Of a DNA stretch of 64,000 nucleotides, positions 21,667 through 32,734 are shown in pieces. The notes beneath the pieces are model-generated. The model was not told where the DNA came from, searched no databases, and saw only the letters and a list, made by a program, of their open reading frames with translations. A program made the translations under genes and the position numbers. Origin of the DNA: Chrysogorgia sp. JL179-B06 (taxonomy: Eukaryota > Cnidaria > Anthozoa > Scleralcyonacea > Chrysogorgiidae). The stretch's first letter is position 1. The number at the start of each line of letters is the position of its first letter. Location: assembly GCA_035772405.1 (NCBI GenBank), contig JAYKKM010000439.1:7917501-7981500 (forward strand). Reading direction: 5' to 3'.

Positions 21667-22110
21667 CAAAGTGAAAAGGTGGTAAACTGCCAAGAATTTA
21701 GTGACGAGATACTGACGTTTCGAGCGGAGCCCTTCATCAGAGTAAGACGAGATGAAATAAAATAAGTAGGGCTTATATATATGCCAAAAGGGTGTCACAA
21801 GTAGAAAGTAGCCAATCAAATGCACGGGAAATAAACTAACTAATAATTAATGAGATGGGAAAAGTTAAGTCATTTACTATTTTTACAGTCGATCAATAAG
21901 CAGACTGAGGGGGTGGGATAAATGACAGGTCCAATATTCAAGGGGATTAGGCGATAATAATAGAAACAAAGACTTGAAAAGGAATGAGCATAAGCTAATA
22001 ATACAAAGTTCATAAGCTAATAATAAAAAGCTCCAAGCAAAATAAAATGACAAAAAGCTTTTACGAAATTAAATAAAAGAAAAACGTTCGTTAAGACCAA
22101 GAGGATGTGT
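21665..22110 (-). repeat. Penelope-like element, 3' pseudo-LTR with hammerhead motif
   Basis: The segment is the inverted counterpart of about 26,255-26,690; shared blocks include GGTGGTAAACTGCCAAGAAT, GGGCTTATATATATGCCAAA and GCTAATAATAAAAAG. On the - strand it carries a hammerhead core: CTGATGA at 21,740-21,734, a GGGC/GCTC stem II, GAAA, ACG/CGT stem III and then C as cleavage base. The pair of inverted segments frames the element whose coding part lies at 24,765-26,223. Confidence 0.8.
21690..21752 (-). ncRNA. Hammerhead ribozyme in the 3' pseudo-LTR
   Basis: Read on the - strand: stem I side ...TTACT, CTGATGA, GGGC-TCC-GCTC stem-loop II, GAAAC, short stem III (ACG/CGT), cleavage base C, then ACTAAA. 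Stem I forms apart from one C-C mismatch. All invariant core bases are present. It is identical in these features to the + strand copy at 26,600-26,660. Confidence 0.7.
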
Positions 22111-24764
22111 GGTGCCAAGTTTAAAAATAGGTCCGCGATGCGAACATGTGGGTACCGGAAGCGATGAGGGGGTGTGACCAAAAGGGAGACCCCTTTTTAT
22201 GAAACAAAAAGACTATGTTATCTAAACTGTGGAAAGAAAAATCCAAATCTGTGATACTAACTGAAATATTAGTATTATTCATTTATACCGGGGCGTTTAT
22301 TCCCACTATGGGATCATTGTCACAGAGGCTATTTATCATTATATTCATGTGGTGCCTTTAAAGTGTCTATGAAATGAAAATTCGCTCCAGTTTTTATGAT
22401 TGTACTTGAAAGAACACTTATACTAATGCAAAATGGCTTTTAGATTCATATGTTATTCCGTTCTTGAATTATTACGCTTTATATAATTTGAGCTGTGACG
22501 TCACAAGATGGACAGAGTATTACACCAAAACTGAAAATCAGGCATATCTTCAGACTGGTTCAACTAAATAGATTCAAACCTTGCTGACTTACTCAATCAA
22601 GAAAACTAAACATTGTCATGGTTCTAATGTGGTTGCTATGGTAACAGAGTTTCCAGATTACTCTCTTCCTTTATATGAATTCTTTGTTTTCAATACAATA
22701 CAATACAATAAATTTTTATTTAAACACGATAAAAGTTAAAGCTTGTCGCTTGTGGGGTCGTGTGTTTATGCTAATTAGAATAATTGGTATTACAAATTAT
22801 GGTTAATAAATTCAACCACGTTTACAGCAACTTATTCAGTTTTAGGAAGTTGACATCCTTTTTCAATGATTTCCAATGCAACAATATCAATGCTGAGTCT
22901 TGTTGACTCAGTAAGTCTGTATGGTTTGAGCCAGTTTAGTCCAACCAATCCAAAGATAAGCCTGTTTTTGAGTTTGGATGTAAGGTTGTGTCCATCTTGT
23001 GACATCATATCTCAAGTTATGTAAAAGCTATGTAAAAGCTATTTTTCATTATTTTACGTGTTCTTTCAAATACAATCATAAAAAGCTGGGGTAAATTTTC
23101 ATTTCATAGACACTTGTATTGATAAATTGATCAAGGACAAACATCACAATATTTGTTATAGACTGGGGGGTAAATGGGGGAATAAACCATGTTAGGAACA
23201 TCTGTCAACAACAAAAAACTTTTTCACAGTAACTTTAATACAATAACTGCAGAGAGGGACTATTCTATAATGCTGAAATCATCTTAATGTTTGTAATCTT
23301 GGCACAAATTATTACTTGAGAGCCTTTGATCATTGACTTTATTTTTATTATTATCAATACTGGCCAAAGTGACCTTTTATTTCAAATGGAATACAACTTT
23401 TCAGTGGTGAAATAATTAAAAAAATTTTTTAGATGCTCAAGGCTTTCAACAGTAAGCAAAACACAGCTACCAGAAAAACACGGCATTCCATATAGGTCAC
23501 TTGACTGTGAATCAAATATCTTGAAAGTATTTTCTGACACTGCAAACACTGAAACACTGTTACAATCAATTGTTAACAAGCATTATTATATACCAAGTGT
23601 CAAAGTTCCCTTTTTCTAGTGTCATTGGTCGAGAGTATATCACATAAAAATGACGAAATTTAGCTGTTTCCCCTGCAATAGCTCTGAGAGGGCAATATGT
23701 TGTCAATGATAATGAAAAAATCATGTGAAATACCATGTGAAAATGCAACTTTGGATTGAACTCTCTTTTTGCCTTAATATTATTTAATTTAATGTTTGAA
23801 GAATAAAATATTTCATGTCTTTACGTTTGTTTTTTCTTTGACACTTGGTATAAAAAGCACTTATTTACTGGGACCTTGGGAAAGCAGTATGTTTTGACAT
23901 ACTGCTTTCATCGATGGTCTCGGGACCACATACTGGGACCACATACTGTTTCCTTTCGTCCCAGTAAACAAGTGTTAAATATTCATAGTTGGTTTCTAAA
24001 CGAAAAAATAAATTTGTAAATGCAATTTCTCCAGCTAATGATTCACTATGAGTTATTGATACCATGACAGGAACATCAGTTAACAACAAAACATCTTTAT
24101 TTACAGAACCTTTAATGACTTTAATGCAACCATACAAACAATTCCCATGTAGCCTATTTGTAACAAAATATTGTTCAAGCCATTCCAATTACCGCATAAA
24201 TATGTTTACCTTATGCAAAAATTATAGCGGTCGATGATTTGCTATACACTGTTTACCAGCATTGTCGCCAAATTTAGACTGACCTCCTCACCTGAAACTG
24301 TCAGATGGATATACTGTATAACATTTGAATTTGACGAAGAAATATACAACAAAAACAGTCACATACAATATAAACAACATAGTATTAGTATACTTGTAGC
24401 TACTCAGAGGAGCGAAGCTATTAAGCACAATTTTATGATCAAAGAAATACCTAGTACAGTAAAGAAGTGAAAACGAGAAAGATAAACTTACCTTTAATGT
24501 AAACTACACAAGCCAAACGCACTCGATCAGAAGACACCACGAATTAGATCACGAGCATTGCCAACTTAAACGACACGACCTTTATGTACGTTGAACTTGT
24601 CGACAAGTTAAGATTTTTCGAGATTTTCTACCGTATAGTTTGTATACACAAGATGAGTAGGAATATATTGACCTTCGACAATCGATGGGACGACATTTTC
24701 CGATGAATTCCGAATGAGTAAGTTGCGCAGTTGTAATTTCGATGTTGAACCCCTAACTCCCTAC
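22111..24764 (-). repeat. Penelope-family 3' non-coding region of about 2.6 kb
   Basis: No protein is visible. Long blocks recur in the same order and orientation at 52,480-55,309: GGTCCGCGATGCGAACATGT, GAAATATTAGTATTATTC, TGTGACGTCACAA, GCATATCTTCAGACTGGTTC, GGTTGCTATGGTAAC, TTACCTTTAATGTAAACTA and CGATGTTGAACCCCTAACT. The block therefore moved with the Penelope element, or was inserted in a common ancestor copy. A palindromic TGACGTCA (CRE-like) site is at 22,497-22,504. A (CAATA)n stretch lies at about 22,693-22,712. Confidence 0.65.
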
Positions 24765-26223
24765 CTACCTCAACGCCGTGACTATATGGGTACCGCTGAC
24801 CGCGGTACCCACAAAAATGAGACGCTTCTCTTGCCGCTTGCGGTTATCGTTGCCACCGGAAATGCGAAGGATGGCACAGACTTTAATGTCTGAAACCAAA
24901 TGGTTGGAGCTGTTGAAATGGCGGGCTACAGGTTTGTCACCATCATTGATCCTCACGGAACGAAGATGTTCAGCAAACCTGTCTGAAAGGCGTCGCCCAG
25001 TTTCACCGATGTAGATTTTAGGGCATTTATCGCAAGAAATGCAATAAATTACGTTGGTGGACGTGCATGAAAAAGCATGACGGATTGTGTGGTCAAATTT
25101 GGGGGCAGTAATAACTGTAGTGGGATTGAGAAAAGGGCATGTGTTACAGCGGGAACGGCCGCAAGAAAATGTTCCCGCTGGTGCCGCGGTATTAAGTTTA
25201 AGGGCACTATGTACTAAGGAGTCACGAATGTTTTTATTACGGCGAAAAGATACCAAAGGGTTGTCGGTGAAAATGGCTGACGTCTCAGGATCATTTTGTA
25301 AAATGTGAAAATTCCGATTAATAATATTTTTAACTTTAAAATTGAAAGGATGAAATGTTAGAACTAAAGGAATTTTATTGTTTGAAACTCGTTCCAAAGA
25401 TGGTTCAAGGGCGTCTAAACGGGGGACGAGAAAAGCTTTCTGAACGGCGAGGTCTAAAAGGTTGGTAGGATAACCACGTTGGACAAAAAAATATCTCATT
25501 TCTATTGATTTGACTTGAAAATCTTGGTCGTCGCTACATAAGCGGCGAAGACGCAAGAATTGAGAGTAAGGGATGGATTGCTTAGTGTGGTTGGGATGAG
25601 AGGATGAAAATAGAAGATAACTATGGGAGTCAGTAGGCTTGTACGAGACCGACGTTTTCAGCGAATCACCATTAATCGAAATTAAAATATCAAGGAACGA
25701 CACAGAGGTCTCGCTGATTTCCCACGTGAACTTCAGAGCAGGATGAAAATCATCAACAAAGTTGATGAACTGCTCTAAAAGGACACGTGAACACGACACT
25801 GTTCCTAAACAGTCATCGATAAATCTTCCGAAAAAATCAGGCAAGGGACCCGTGTATTGTTCAAAGATCTGTTTTTCAACATAACGACAAATAAGTTAGC
25901 ATAGCTTGGACCCATTTTGGTGCCCATCGCAACACCACTTATTTGTTGATAATGTTCACCTCAAACGAAAAATTGTTAAGGGTAAGCACTAGTTGTGCTA
26001 AGCGGAGTAACGTGGTTGTGGAGGGTTCTAAATTAGCGCGCTGATCAAAGAAAAACTTCAGAGCTTCAAGGCCATCACAATGGGGAATGACGGTGTATAA
26101 GGACTTGACGTCCATCGTGAAAATAAATTTATCGGAACTACTGAAACGTAACTGGTCGAAAATTTGCAAGGCATGTTTAGTATCTTTGATATAAGAAGGC
26201 AACTTCTTAACCAAAGGATACAT
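24765..26223 (-). pseudogene. Penelope-like retroelement: reverse transcriptase and GIY-YIG endonuclease, frameshifted
   Basis: On the - strand 26,223-25,939 encodes part of the reverse transcriptase, including FTMDVKSLYTVIPHCDGL (motif A region). A disrupted stretch (25,938-25,845) still reads [17 protein letters not shown] in pieces. The 359-codon frame 25,844-24,765 starts with FGRFIDD, the catalytic YxDD-type motif of this family, and ends in the GIY-YIG nuclease NVIYCISCDKCPKIYIGETG with RRLSDRFAEH and preceding CGRSRCNTCP cysteines. The order RT then GIY-YIG is diagnostic of Penelope-like elements, which use the endonuclease for target-primed reverse transcription. At least one frameshift and a missing N-terminus make it non-functional. 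Confidence 0.9.
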
Positions 26224-26254
26224 AACGTTGTCTAGAAAACTGGAAACGTCTTGG

Positions 26255-26690
26255 TCTTAACGAACGTTTTTCTTTTATTTAATTTCGTAAAAGCTTTTTG
26301 TCATTTTATTTTGCTTGGAACTTTTTATTATTAGCTTATGAACTTTTTATTATTAGCTTATGCTCATTCCTTTTCAAGTCTTTGTTTCTATTATTATCGC
26401 CTAATCCCCTTGAATATTGGACCTGTCATTTATCCCACCCCCTCAGTCTGCTTATTGATCGACTGTAAAAATAGTAAATGACTTAACTTTTCCCATCTCA
26501 TTAATTATTAGTTAGTTTATTTCCCGTGCATTTGATTGGCTACTTTCTACCTGTGACACCCTTTTGGCATATATATAAGCCCTACTTATTTTATTTCATC
26601 TCGTCTTACTCTGATGAAGGGCTCCGCTCGAAACGTCAGTATCTCGTCACTAAATTCTTGGCAGTTTACCACCTTTTCACTTTGCTATAT
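26255..26690 (+). repeat. Inverted 5' pseudo-LTR of the Penelope-like element
   Basis: Reverse-complement copy of 21,665-22,110, closing the element at its upstream side. The two arms face each other, an arrangement known for some Penelope elements. It ends GGCAGTTTACCACCTTTTCA followed by CTTTGCTATATA. The same end is fused to the segmental duplication at 18,298. Confidence 0.8.
26600..26660 (+). ncRNA. Hammerhead ribozyme in the inverted pseudo-LTR
   Basis: CTGATGA is at 26,611-26,617, the GGGC-TCC-GCTC stem-loop II at 26,619-26,629 and GAAA at 26,630-26,633. Stem III pairs 26,633-26,635 (ACG) with 26,645-26,647 (CGT). The predicted cleavage base is C 26,648. Stem I pairs 26,649-26,653 (ACTAA) with 26,606-26,610 (TTACT), with one C-C mismatch. 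The architecture is the small stem III type known from Penelope-like elements. Confidence 0.7.
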
Positions 26691-26737
26691 ATTCAAAACA
26701 CTGTCTACGCAGCACTCTACTTTTTTACTACTCTCTT

Positions 26738-26749
26738 ATATATATATAT

Positions 26750-26825
<76 letters not shown>
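26738..26825. repeat. (TA)n microsatellite
   Basis: A TA run of about 88 bases with one interruption (TATAAATATA) near 26,760. Confidence 0.95.
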
Positions 26826-26828
<3 letters not shown>

Positions 26829-26869
26829 GTCAAAGAGCCAGCTCTCAACATCTGTTCCAACGAATTAGA

Positions 26870-27056
26870 TAAAATAATCAAATAGGAACGATAAAAACTT
26901 TTTAATTTACATTTCGGGCACTGCCCTTCTTCAGAATGATCAAGTAAGGTGTGCTGTCCAGAGCACTTATATATATACAAAATAAAACTAATTAATATGC
27001 AAAATAATAATTACATGATAAAATCGCGTAAGTTTAGTTCTATCGGTCGGATTATG
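26870..27056 (-). mobile_element. 3' end of the second Penelope-like element, with hammerhead motif
   Basis: On the - strand the sequence downstream of the nested LINE continues the Penelope 3' end. Residues like DRTKLTRFYH correspond to the GLNQRDFF terminus of the fragment at 6.6 kb. An AT-rich tail follows, then a hammerhead core: CTGAAGA at 26,934-26,928, GGGC-AGT-GCCC stem II, and GAAA at 26,915-26,912. A GTAAATTAAAAAG/CTTTTTA-type stem follows. This is the same family as the 6.5-kb copy. Confidence 0.65.
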
Positions 27057-29365
27057 AATGATTTGATTTGATTTATGATTTAACAGCTTTATTGGACACG
27101 TCTATGTTACAAACTAATAAAAATACATAGATACAAGAAAAATAAAAGACGAGCCCAACAGGGTTTGCGCGAACGGGACACAGTCCCATGCGAGGCGCAG
27201 CCCTACGGTAGGAAAACATACATCATAAAAACACATGAAAGGGGCAATAATACATACAGTATATATACATAAAAGTTTAAGCCCGATGACAGGGGCAGTC
27301 GCGCACAAGCGACCATGTGCAGGACATGTCTATATCAAAAGTATTATTAAGTAAAGAAAAATATAAGTTACAAAGAAAACCCTTAAAAGAAGGAGCACTA
27401 TGAAAAGTATGTAATGGGGCTAACTTGCAAATAAAGTTCCAGGGTTTAACAATTCTGTTAAAATACGAAGCTTGGAAAGTACTGGTTTTACAAATGGTGG
27501 GTTTTAAAGTTAAAGTTGGGTTAAGATTACGTGTGCGCCCATGCTGCACAAACGAAACAAAACATTCAATATTAAAATCAGTAGGGCCAAAGATTGCTTT
27601 GAAGAAGAAAGTCAGGTCTTTTATTTCTCTATCATACACCAAAGGCAGCAGGTTAAGGGCCAGCAGCCTATCCTTGTACGACGTCTCGCCTGGTTTCGAC
27701 CTTAGGATCCACCGCGTAGCGCGCCGTTGCACTCTCTCTACCATGGATTTTAGCTTAACTGTTGCTGGCGACCACACCTCGGTAGCATAGCACATCTGAG
27801 ATTTAACGAGTGCTAGGTATAATGTCCGTCGAACTGTGATATCTGTAATCAGGGGACAGGTTCTTTTCAATAAACCGAGTAGCTTATTTGCTTTTGCTAC
27901 GACAGACGTAACATGGGAATCCCAGGAGAGTTTATCAGAAATGAGAACACCAAGGTCCCTTTCTTCCCGCACGCGTAGTAACTTCACGTCCCCAAGGTTA
28001 TAGTCATAGGTCACTGGCGTTTTCTTTCATGTTACTGTAAGTACCTTGCACTTTGAAGCGTTGAACTTAATGTTAGAATCGCGGCTCCAGGTGACCAGGC
28101 TCGTCAGGTTACGCTGAAGGCTCTCGCAGTGGCTGAATGAGTTAATGGTACGGTATAATTTTGTATCATCTGCATATAGGGCAGCGCCTGTTTCTTTTTG
28201 GATGACGTCAGGCAAGTCGTTTATGAATAAAACGAAGAGTAGAGGACCTGCGATACTGCCTTGAGGTACACCGGAAGTGACGGATGAGCGCTGAGAGGCG
28301 ACGCCTTCTATAACAACTCTCTGTGATCTATCCCTTAGGTAGTCGGTGAACCATTCAAGTAGATTGCCTGTTACTCCATACCATTTAAGCTTTTCGATAA
28401 GTATGGCATGGTCGACGGAATCGAAAGCCTTGGCAAAGTCAAGGTATAAAACGTCCGACTGAATATTCTTATCAAGAGTTTCGCCAATTGAGTGAAGAAC
28501 AGACAGTAACTGGGTAACGCAAGAGCGATTTCGCATGAAACCGTGTTGTAACTTGGTAATCACGTCCGAGACATGAGCATAGAATCTATTGCAGACGCAG
28601 CGTTCCATGACTTTACTAACAACAGACAATAAGGAGATAGGTCTATAGTTTTCTGCGGACTCTTTTAGATCTTTCTTATGGACGGGAGTGACATCAGCAG
28701 TCTTCCATTCAGAGGGAAAGCGCCCAGTAAGCAGAGAATGGTTGAATAATGCACAGAGACTTGGCGCAATCTGCACGCTACACTCTTTTAAGACGCGGGC
28801 TGGAATCCCGTCGGGACCACAGGCTTTTGACGGATCTAAGTTAGATAAACAATTGGCCACTTCTTCGACTGATAGGTTAAGTTCGGAAATTTCCATATCA
28901 GCGCTCAAGGGAGAACGATGGCACTTGCGTTGGATGTTTACAGTTGGAGTGGTGAAAACCGAACAAAAGTATGAATTAAATAGCTCAGCTTTTTCGGCGG
29001 CGGTCTTAGCTGTTTGCCCGTTGTAAACAATATCTGAATTCAAGCCCGCGCGATGATGTAAAATCGCCTTATGGTAACTCCAAAATAATTTAGGGTTTGT
29101 CTTGAATGAGCCTTCAATACTGACCAGATAATCGCGATGTTTACGTTGGACTAATGATTTAACCTCTTGACTGAGGGAGCGAAGTTTTAGTTTTCGTTCT
29201 TCCGATTTATATTGACGGTATTTACGCAGAGCTCTATACTTTTTGCGGATAAGATGCCTGACCTCTCCGTCAATCCAAGGCGGGGAATTAGTGTCTTTGA
29301 TGGATTTTACTGGGACACAGTTCTCAACGGCAGTCACAAACAGATCCTTCCACTGAGACCAACAA
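27057..29365 (-). pseudogene. CR1/L2-like LINE nested in a Penelope element; one in-frame stop
   Basis: The - strand frame 29,365-28,027 continues to 27,277 in the same register, broken only by a TGA at 28,029-28,027. It encodes the reverse transcriptase: SKACGPDGIPARVL, NYRPISLLSVVSKVMER, LDFAKAFDSVDHAILIEKL (motif A), SGVPQGSIAGPLLFVLFIND (motif B) and ALYADDTKLY (catalytic YADD). A C-terminal region with SWDSHV, CYATEVWSP and RVQRRATRWILR follows. The upstream AP endonuclease and ORF1 are absent (5' truncation). The stop could be a single CpG-to-TpG change of an Arg codon, so this is a young copy. The 3' end is near 27,057 at GATTTGATTTGATTTATG. Confidence 0.88.
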
Positions 29366-30500
29366 ATATCAACATCATCTGTCCTATCAATTATATTTAC
29401 TGATACATCTGCTAAACCCTCGTGGCCTTCACTAAAAAAATGTGCATATAAGTGTTCCGTCCAGGCATTTCTTGCTGACCCCTTCCGTAACGATTCAAAC
29501 TACTTTTATGGTTATTGAATCGCCTACGAAAAGAGTCAGTGGTGCTGCCTATATAAAATTTCTTGCACTTTCTACAACTTAAAAGATAAATGACTCCTAC
29601 TGAGTCGCAATTAAAGTTATAATTAATAAAATAAGAATGTTTAGAATCAGAGTCCTGAAAGGTATCCAACCCTACGACAAACTGGCATATTTGGCACCTT
29701 GATTTGCCGCATGGCTGCATACCTTTCGAACCCGAAACGTCAACTGATTTAGGCAGCTTAATTAGCCCGAACTAAATTATCTTTAAGATTTTTAGGCCTA
29801 CGAAAGGAAACAAATGGAGCTAATGAAAATACTTCTTTAGTGGTGATCGTACTAGCAAGAATAGGATATAAATCCTTCAAAATGTTACGAGCTCCAGAAA
29901 GAGAGGGATGAAAATCCAAAATTAAGGGCCTATTTTTATGATTATTATTCATGGGCTCTTTACGCTTTATGAGCGTATCAGAACGAGAAAGACGAGCAGC
30001 CCTAGAAATTTGCGAGTCTAAAAATTTACTTTTATAGCCCTTTTTCTTAAACCAGGTTTTTATCTCTCTACTTCTGGCTTCAAAATCGGTAGTCTTGCTA
30101 TAAGGTTGCCCAATGAAAAAAATTGCTATTTTAAATTATTTTCATCAAACCATTAAATTTACATGGAGTATCTCTGATTCCATATTTGGACGTATTGGTG
30201 TCTTTGTCGGAAGGTTCTATTAATACGGACCTTTAATTGTAAGCCGACTGATACTCATCAATACCTCGATAGAAAGTCTTGTCATCCTAATTATGCCAAA
30301 CGAGCCATACCACAATTAGAAACTATAGGTCGTCCAGGGGGGTTAACGGCATCCTTATGTATTTTAGGAAGTAAATAAAATTTACCTAAGTTACCTTTAC
30401 AATCCTTAACGTATTCAAAACATTTGGTGTCAATAAATTTATTATCATGCAAATTTTTTAATTTATCGCAGATAAGGGAGAACACCACAGGACTATGAAA
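29366..30500 (-). pseudogene. Second Penelope-like element: upstream part, decayed
   Basis: On the - strand 30,488-30,291 encodes GKFYLLPKIHKDAVNPPGRP and IVSNCG, the N-terminal part of the Penelope reverse transcriptase. 29,952-29,758 encodes NRPLILDFHPSLSGARNIL and FVSFRRPKNLKDNLVRA, the linker before the nuclease. 29,720-29,412 gives CGKSRCQICQF, then VGVIYLLSCRKCKKFYIGST (GIY-YIG). After a frameshift, FSEGHEGLADVSVNIIDRTD runs straight into the nested LINE near 29,365. The reverse transcriptase core between 30,290 and 29,960 is mostly missing. It belongs to the subfamily of the 6.6-kb fragment, distinct from the 24.8-26.2 kb element. Confidence 0.85.
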
Positions 30501-30694
30501 ATTAACGTAATTATTCGACTGAAAACATCCGAAATGTTAAATTGTTTATATAAAGTTAATGTGTATTAATCGTTTTAAAGTGTTCACTATTATCAATACA
30601 ATTTAAAAATATGCTTGCGTTTTGAACTTGAACTGCTTTAATTTTCGTTTTTGTTTATGACTATATAATAAAAAGAACATATACACAGTGGCTT

Positions 30695-30801
30695 GAAGAT
30701 ATGAATTTTATCTTCTCGTGGTGAAAACAATATTTTACTCATTCGCTGCGCTCATTCGTAAAATATTGTTTTCACCACTCGAAGATAAAATTCATATCTT
30801 C
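30695..30801. mobile_element. Foldback MITE of about 107 bp
   Basis: GAAGATATGAATTTTATCTT and GTGAAAACAATATTTTAC on the left are matched by GTAAAATATTGTTTTCAC and GATAAAATTCATATCTTC on the right, around a TCATTCGCTGCGCTCATTC loop. The arms are about 44 bases and almost perfect. No coding content is present. Confidence 0.75.
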
Positions 30802-30819
30802 GCACCGCCATGTAATATC

Positions 30820-30823
<4 letters not shown>

Positions 30824-30903
<80 letters not shown>
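30824..30903. repeat. (TA)n microsatellite
   Basis: A TA run of about 80 bases left of the hammerhead at 30,942. Confidence 0.95.
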
Positions 30904-30941
30904 CTGTATATAGCAGTCATCTTCATCCTGCTCATCAGCAC

Positions 30942-30984
30942 TACACTGATGAGGCCCAAAAGGCCGAAACGGTACCGTCTGTAT
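30942..30984 (+). ncRNA. Near-consensus hammerhead ribozyme
   Basis: Stem I (30,942-30,945 TACA) pairs with TGTA (30,980-30,983). CTGATGA is at 30,946-30,952. Stem-loop II is GGCC-CAAAA-GGCC (30,952-30,965, sharing the last G of the box). GAAA is at 30,966-30,969. Stem III is ACG/CGT around a GTAC loop (30,969-30,978). The predicted cleavage base is C 30,979. Every invariant core base and all three stems are present, which makes this the best hammerhead in the window. It sits between two (TA)n runs with no protein fragment beside it, as in a solo Penelope pseudo-LTR. Confidence 0.8.
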
Positions 30985-30986
30985 AG

Positions 30987-31122
<136 letters not shown>

Positions 31123-31344
31123 ACGGCTAGGCGCGAGTTTAACATTAAATGGTGCATAATCAAACAAATAAGAGCGTATAGACCATGCAGGGTCAAGAAG
31201 ATGCAATTTATGCCTTGAAGAAAAACTTTTACTAATGAAAGCTAAGAAAAAGGACTTCCTGAACAGAAGTGAGATTTTTTCGAGTTGTCGACATATAATG
31301 GGACACCAAATAATGACTTGTATATAATAACTATAGTTTAATCC

Positions 31345-31395
31345 GATCTGTGCCTGAAGATCGCATGTATAGCGTGAAACTCAGAGTTGCCACTC
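31345..31395 (+). ncRNA. Hammerhead ribozyme-like motif
   Basis: CTGAAGA (31,354-31,360), a TCGC-ATGTATA-GCG stem-loop II, GAAA (31,376-31,379), and a possible ACT/AGT stem III. Only two stem I pairs remain. It lies just left of a (TA)n run, like the copy at 30,942. Confidence 0.45.
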
Positions 31396-31405
31396 TGTAT
31401 TCAAA

Positions 31406-31530
<125 letters not shown>

Positions 31531-31639
31531 TAATAAGATATAAGATGTTCTCTTCGTCGCAACTGGTTTTCGGTGGGTCTCTTATTTATGTGATTGGTAG
31601 CGTTGCCAAGGTGCGTGTGGGAGATCGGTGACTCATCGC

Positions 31640-31870
31640 TTTATTTATATACACTTTATTTCATGATTGAGTCGGTTTTCTTTGATGTACTAATTAGATA
31701 AGAAATGAAGAAAAAACTAGGAAAATCTTTGTCCAAGGTGAAAAAAATAGACAAAACTTTGTTGGAAAACCTCCTCAATCATGAAATAAGTCAGATAAGT
31801 CCCTCGAACGTCGGGATTTATGCTATGTAAAGCTTTATGCTTTATTTCTTACATATTATAATATATTTAG
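31640..31870. repeat. Second copy of the 9.6-kb interspersed repeat
   Basis: Shares TTTCTTTGATGTAC, GAAGAAAAAACTAGGAAAAT, AAAACTTTGTTGGAAA and CCTCGAACGTCGGGATTTAT with 9,613-9,800. It lacks the terminal hairpin found there. Confidence 0.6.
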
Positions 31871-32734
31871 ACCGAAGGAAATCAGTGGCATGACGGAGGT
31901 TGTACAGGGTGTTGAACAGTTTTTACTGTTTTACGTTATACCGAAACTCAATGTACTTACTCAATGTAAAAACTCGTTGCTCTGTGGTCAGTTGAACCAT
32001 TTTTATTCGAACTGATGATATGACTAATTAGTACTTTGACAATTTGTTATGCAGTTATGCTCCTTCATACGATTAGAAGCTATTTTAAATTCCCAGGAGC
32101 ATAAAATCGTGTGCTTAACAACAATAGGTTAATTTCTAAAGGTCGCGTTTTTTTTACAAAATTCTGATGATTTACATACTGGACTTTTATTTCGATTTAT
32201 TCGGCTAAAATGGCTTGAATCTTCATGCGTATCCTTAGACTTGCTCCAAGTCTGCCTCTTGGTGTTTCGAGACGGCTTTGTTTCGAGACGGGTTTGTTTG
32301 AGACGGGTTTGTTTCTAGATGGACGGGTTTATGTTTTGGACGGGGGTTTTCTCTTGCCCACCGCAACCCGCGGGTTTTCTCTCGCCCGCTCGCTCGCCCA
32401 CTTACTTCTGACTACCCTCCATTGTGTTTGTCCAATCAGTGCTCGTTATTTTAGTAGTAGCCCTAAAAGGGTTTTTCAGTGAGCTATTACAAAGTTTTCA
32501 GAAAAATATTACAAGAATTATTACATTATGAGCCTAATATTACAGAAATTTCGTACTATAAACTATTACAATTCATGCAGATGTTACAAATCTAAAAATT
32601 TCTTCAACAAAAATGATTTAAAAAGTTGCTTAAAAGTTCCCAAATTTAACGTTTTTGCAATATCATTGTCAATAATAAAATTCCATATTTCAACTGCTCT
32701 AAAGAAAAATTAACGTTTGAAATGAACGAGAAAT
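31871..32734. other. Unassigned sequence with a GACGGGTTTGTTT minisatellite
   Basis: At about 32,268-32,345 a 17-18 base unit (GAGACGGGTTTGTTTC-like) repeats four or five times, then CGCCCGCTCGCTCGCCC follows. The open frame across it has low-complexity content. Nothing else is recognisable. Confidence 0.4.

Noticed and set aside
24778..25308. + strand ORFs across 24.8-25.3 kb
   Set aside because: They are antisense to the Penelope GIY-YIG and reverse-transcriptase-linker frame, which has clear motifs.
32225..32482. Signal-peptide-like ORF MRILRLAPSLPLG...
   Set aside because: Most of it lies in a GACGGGTTTGTTT minisatellite, and it has no phase-compatible donor leading to the Ig1 exon.
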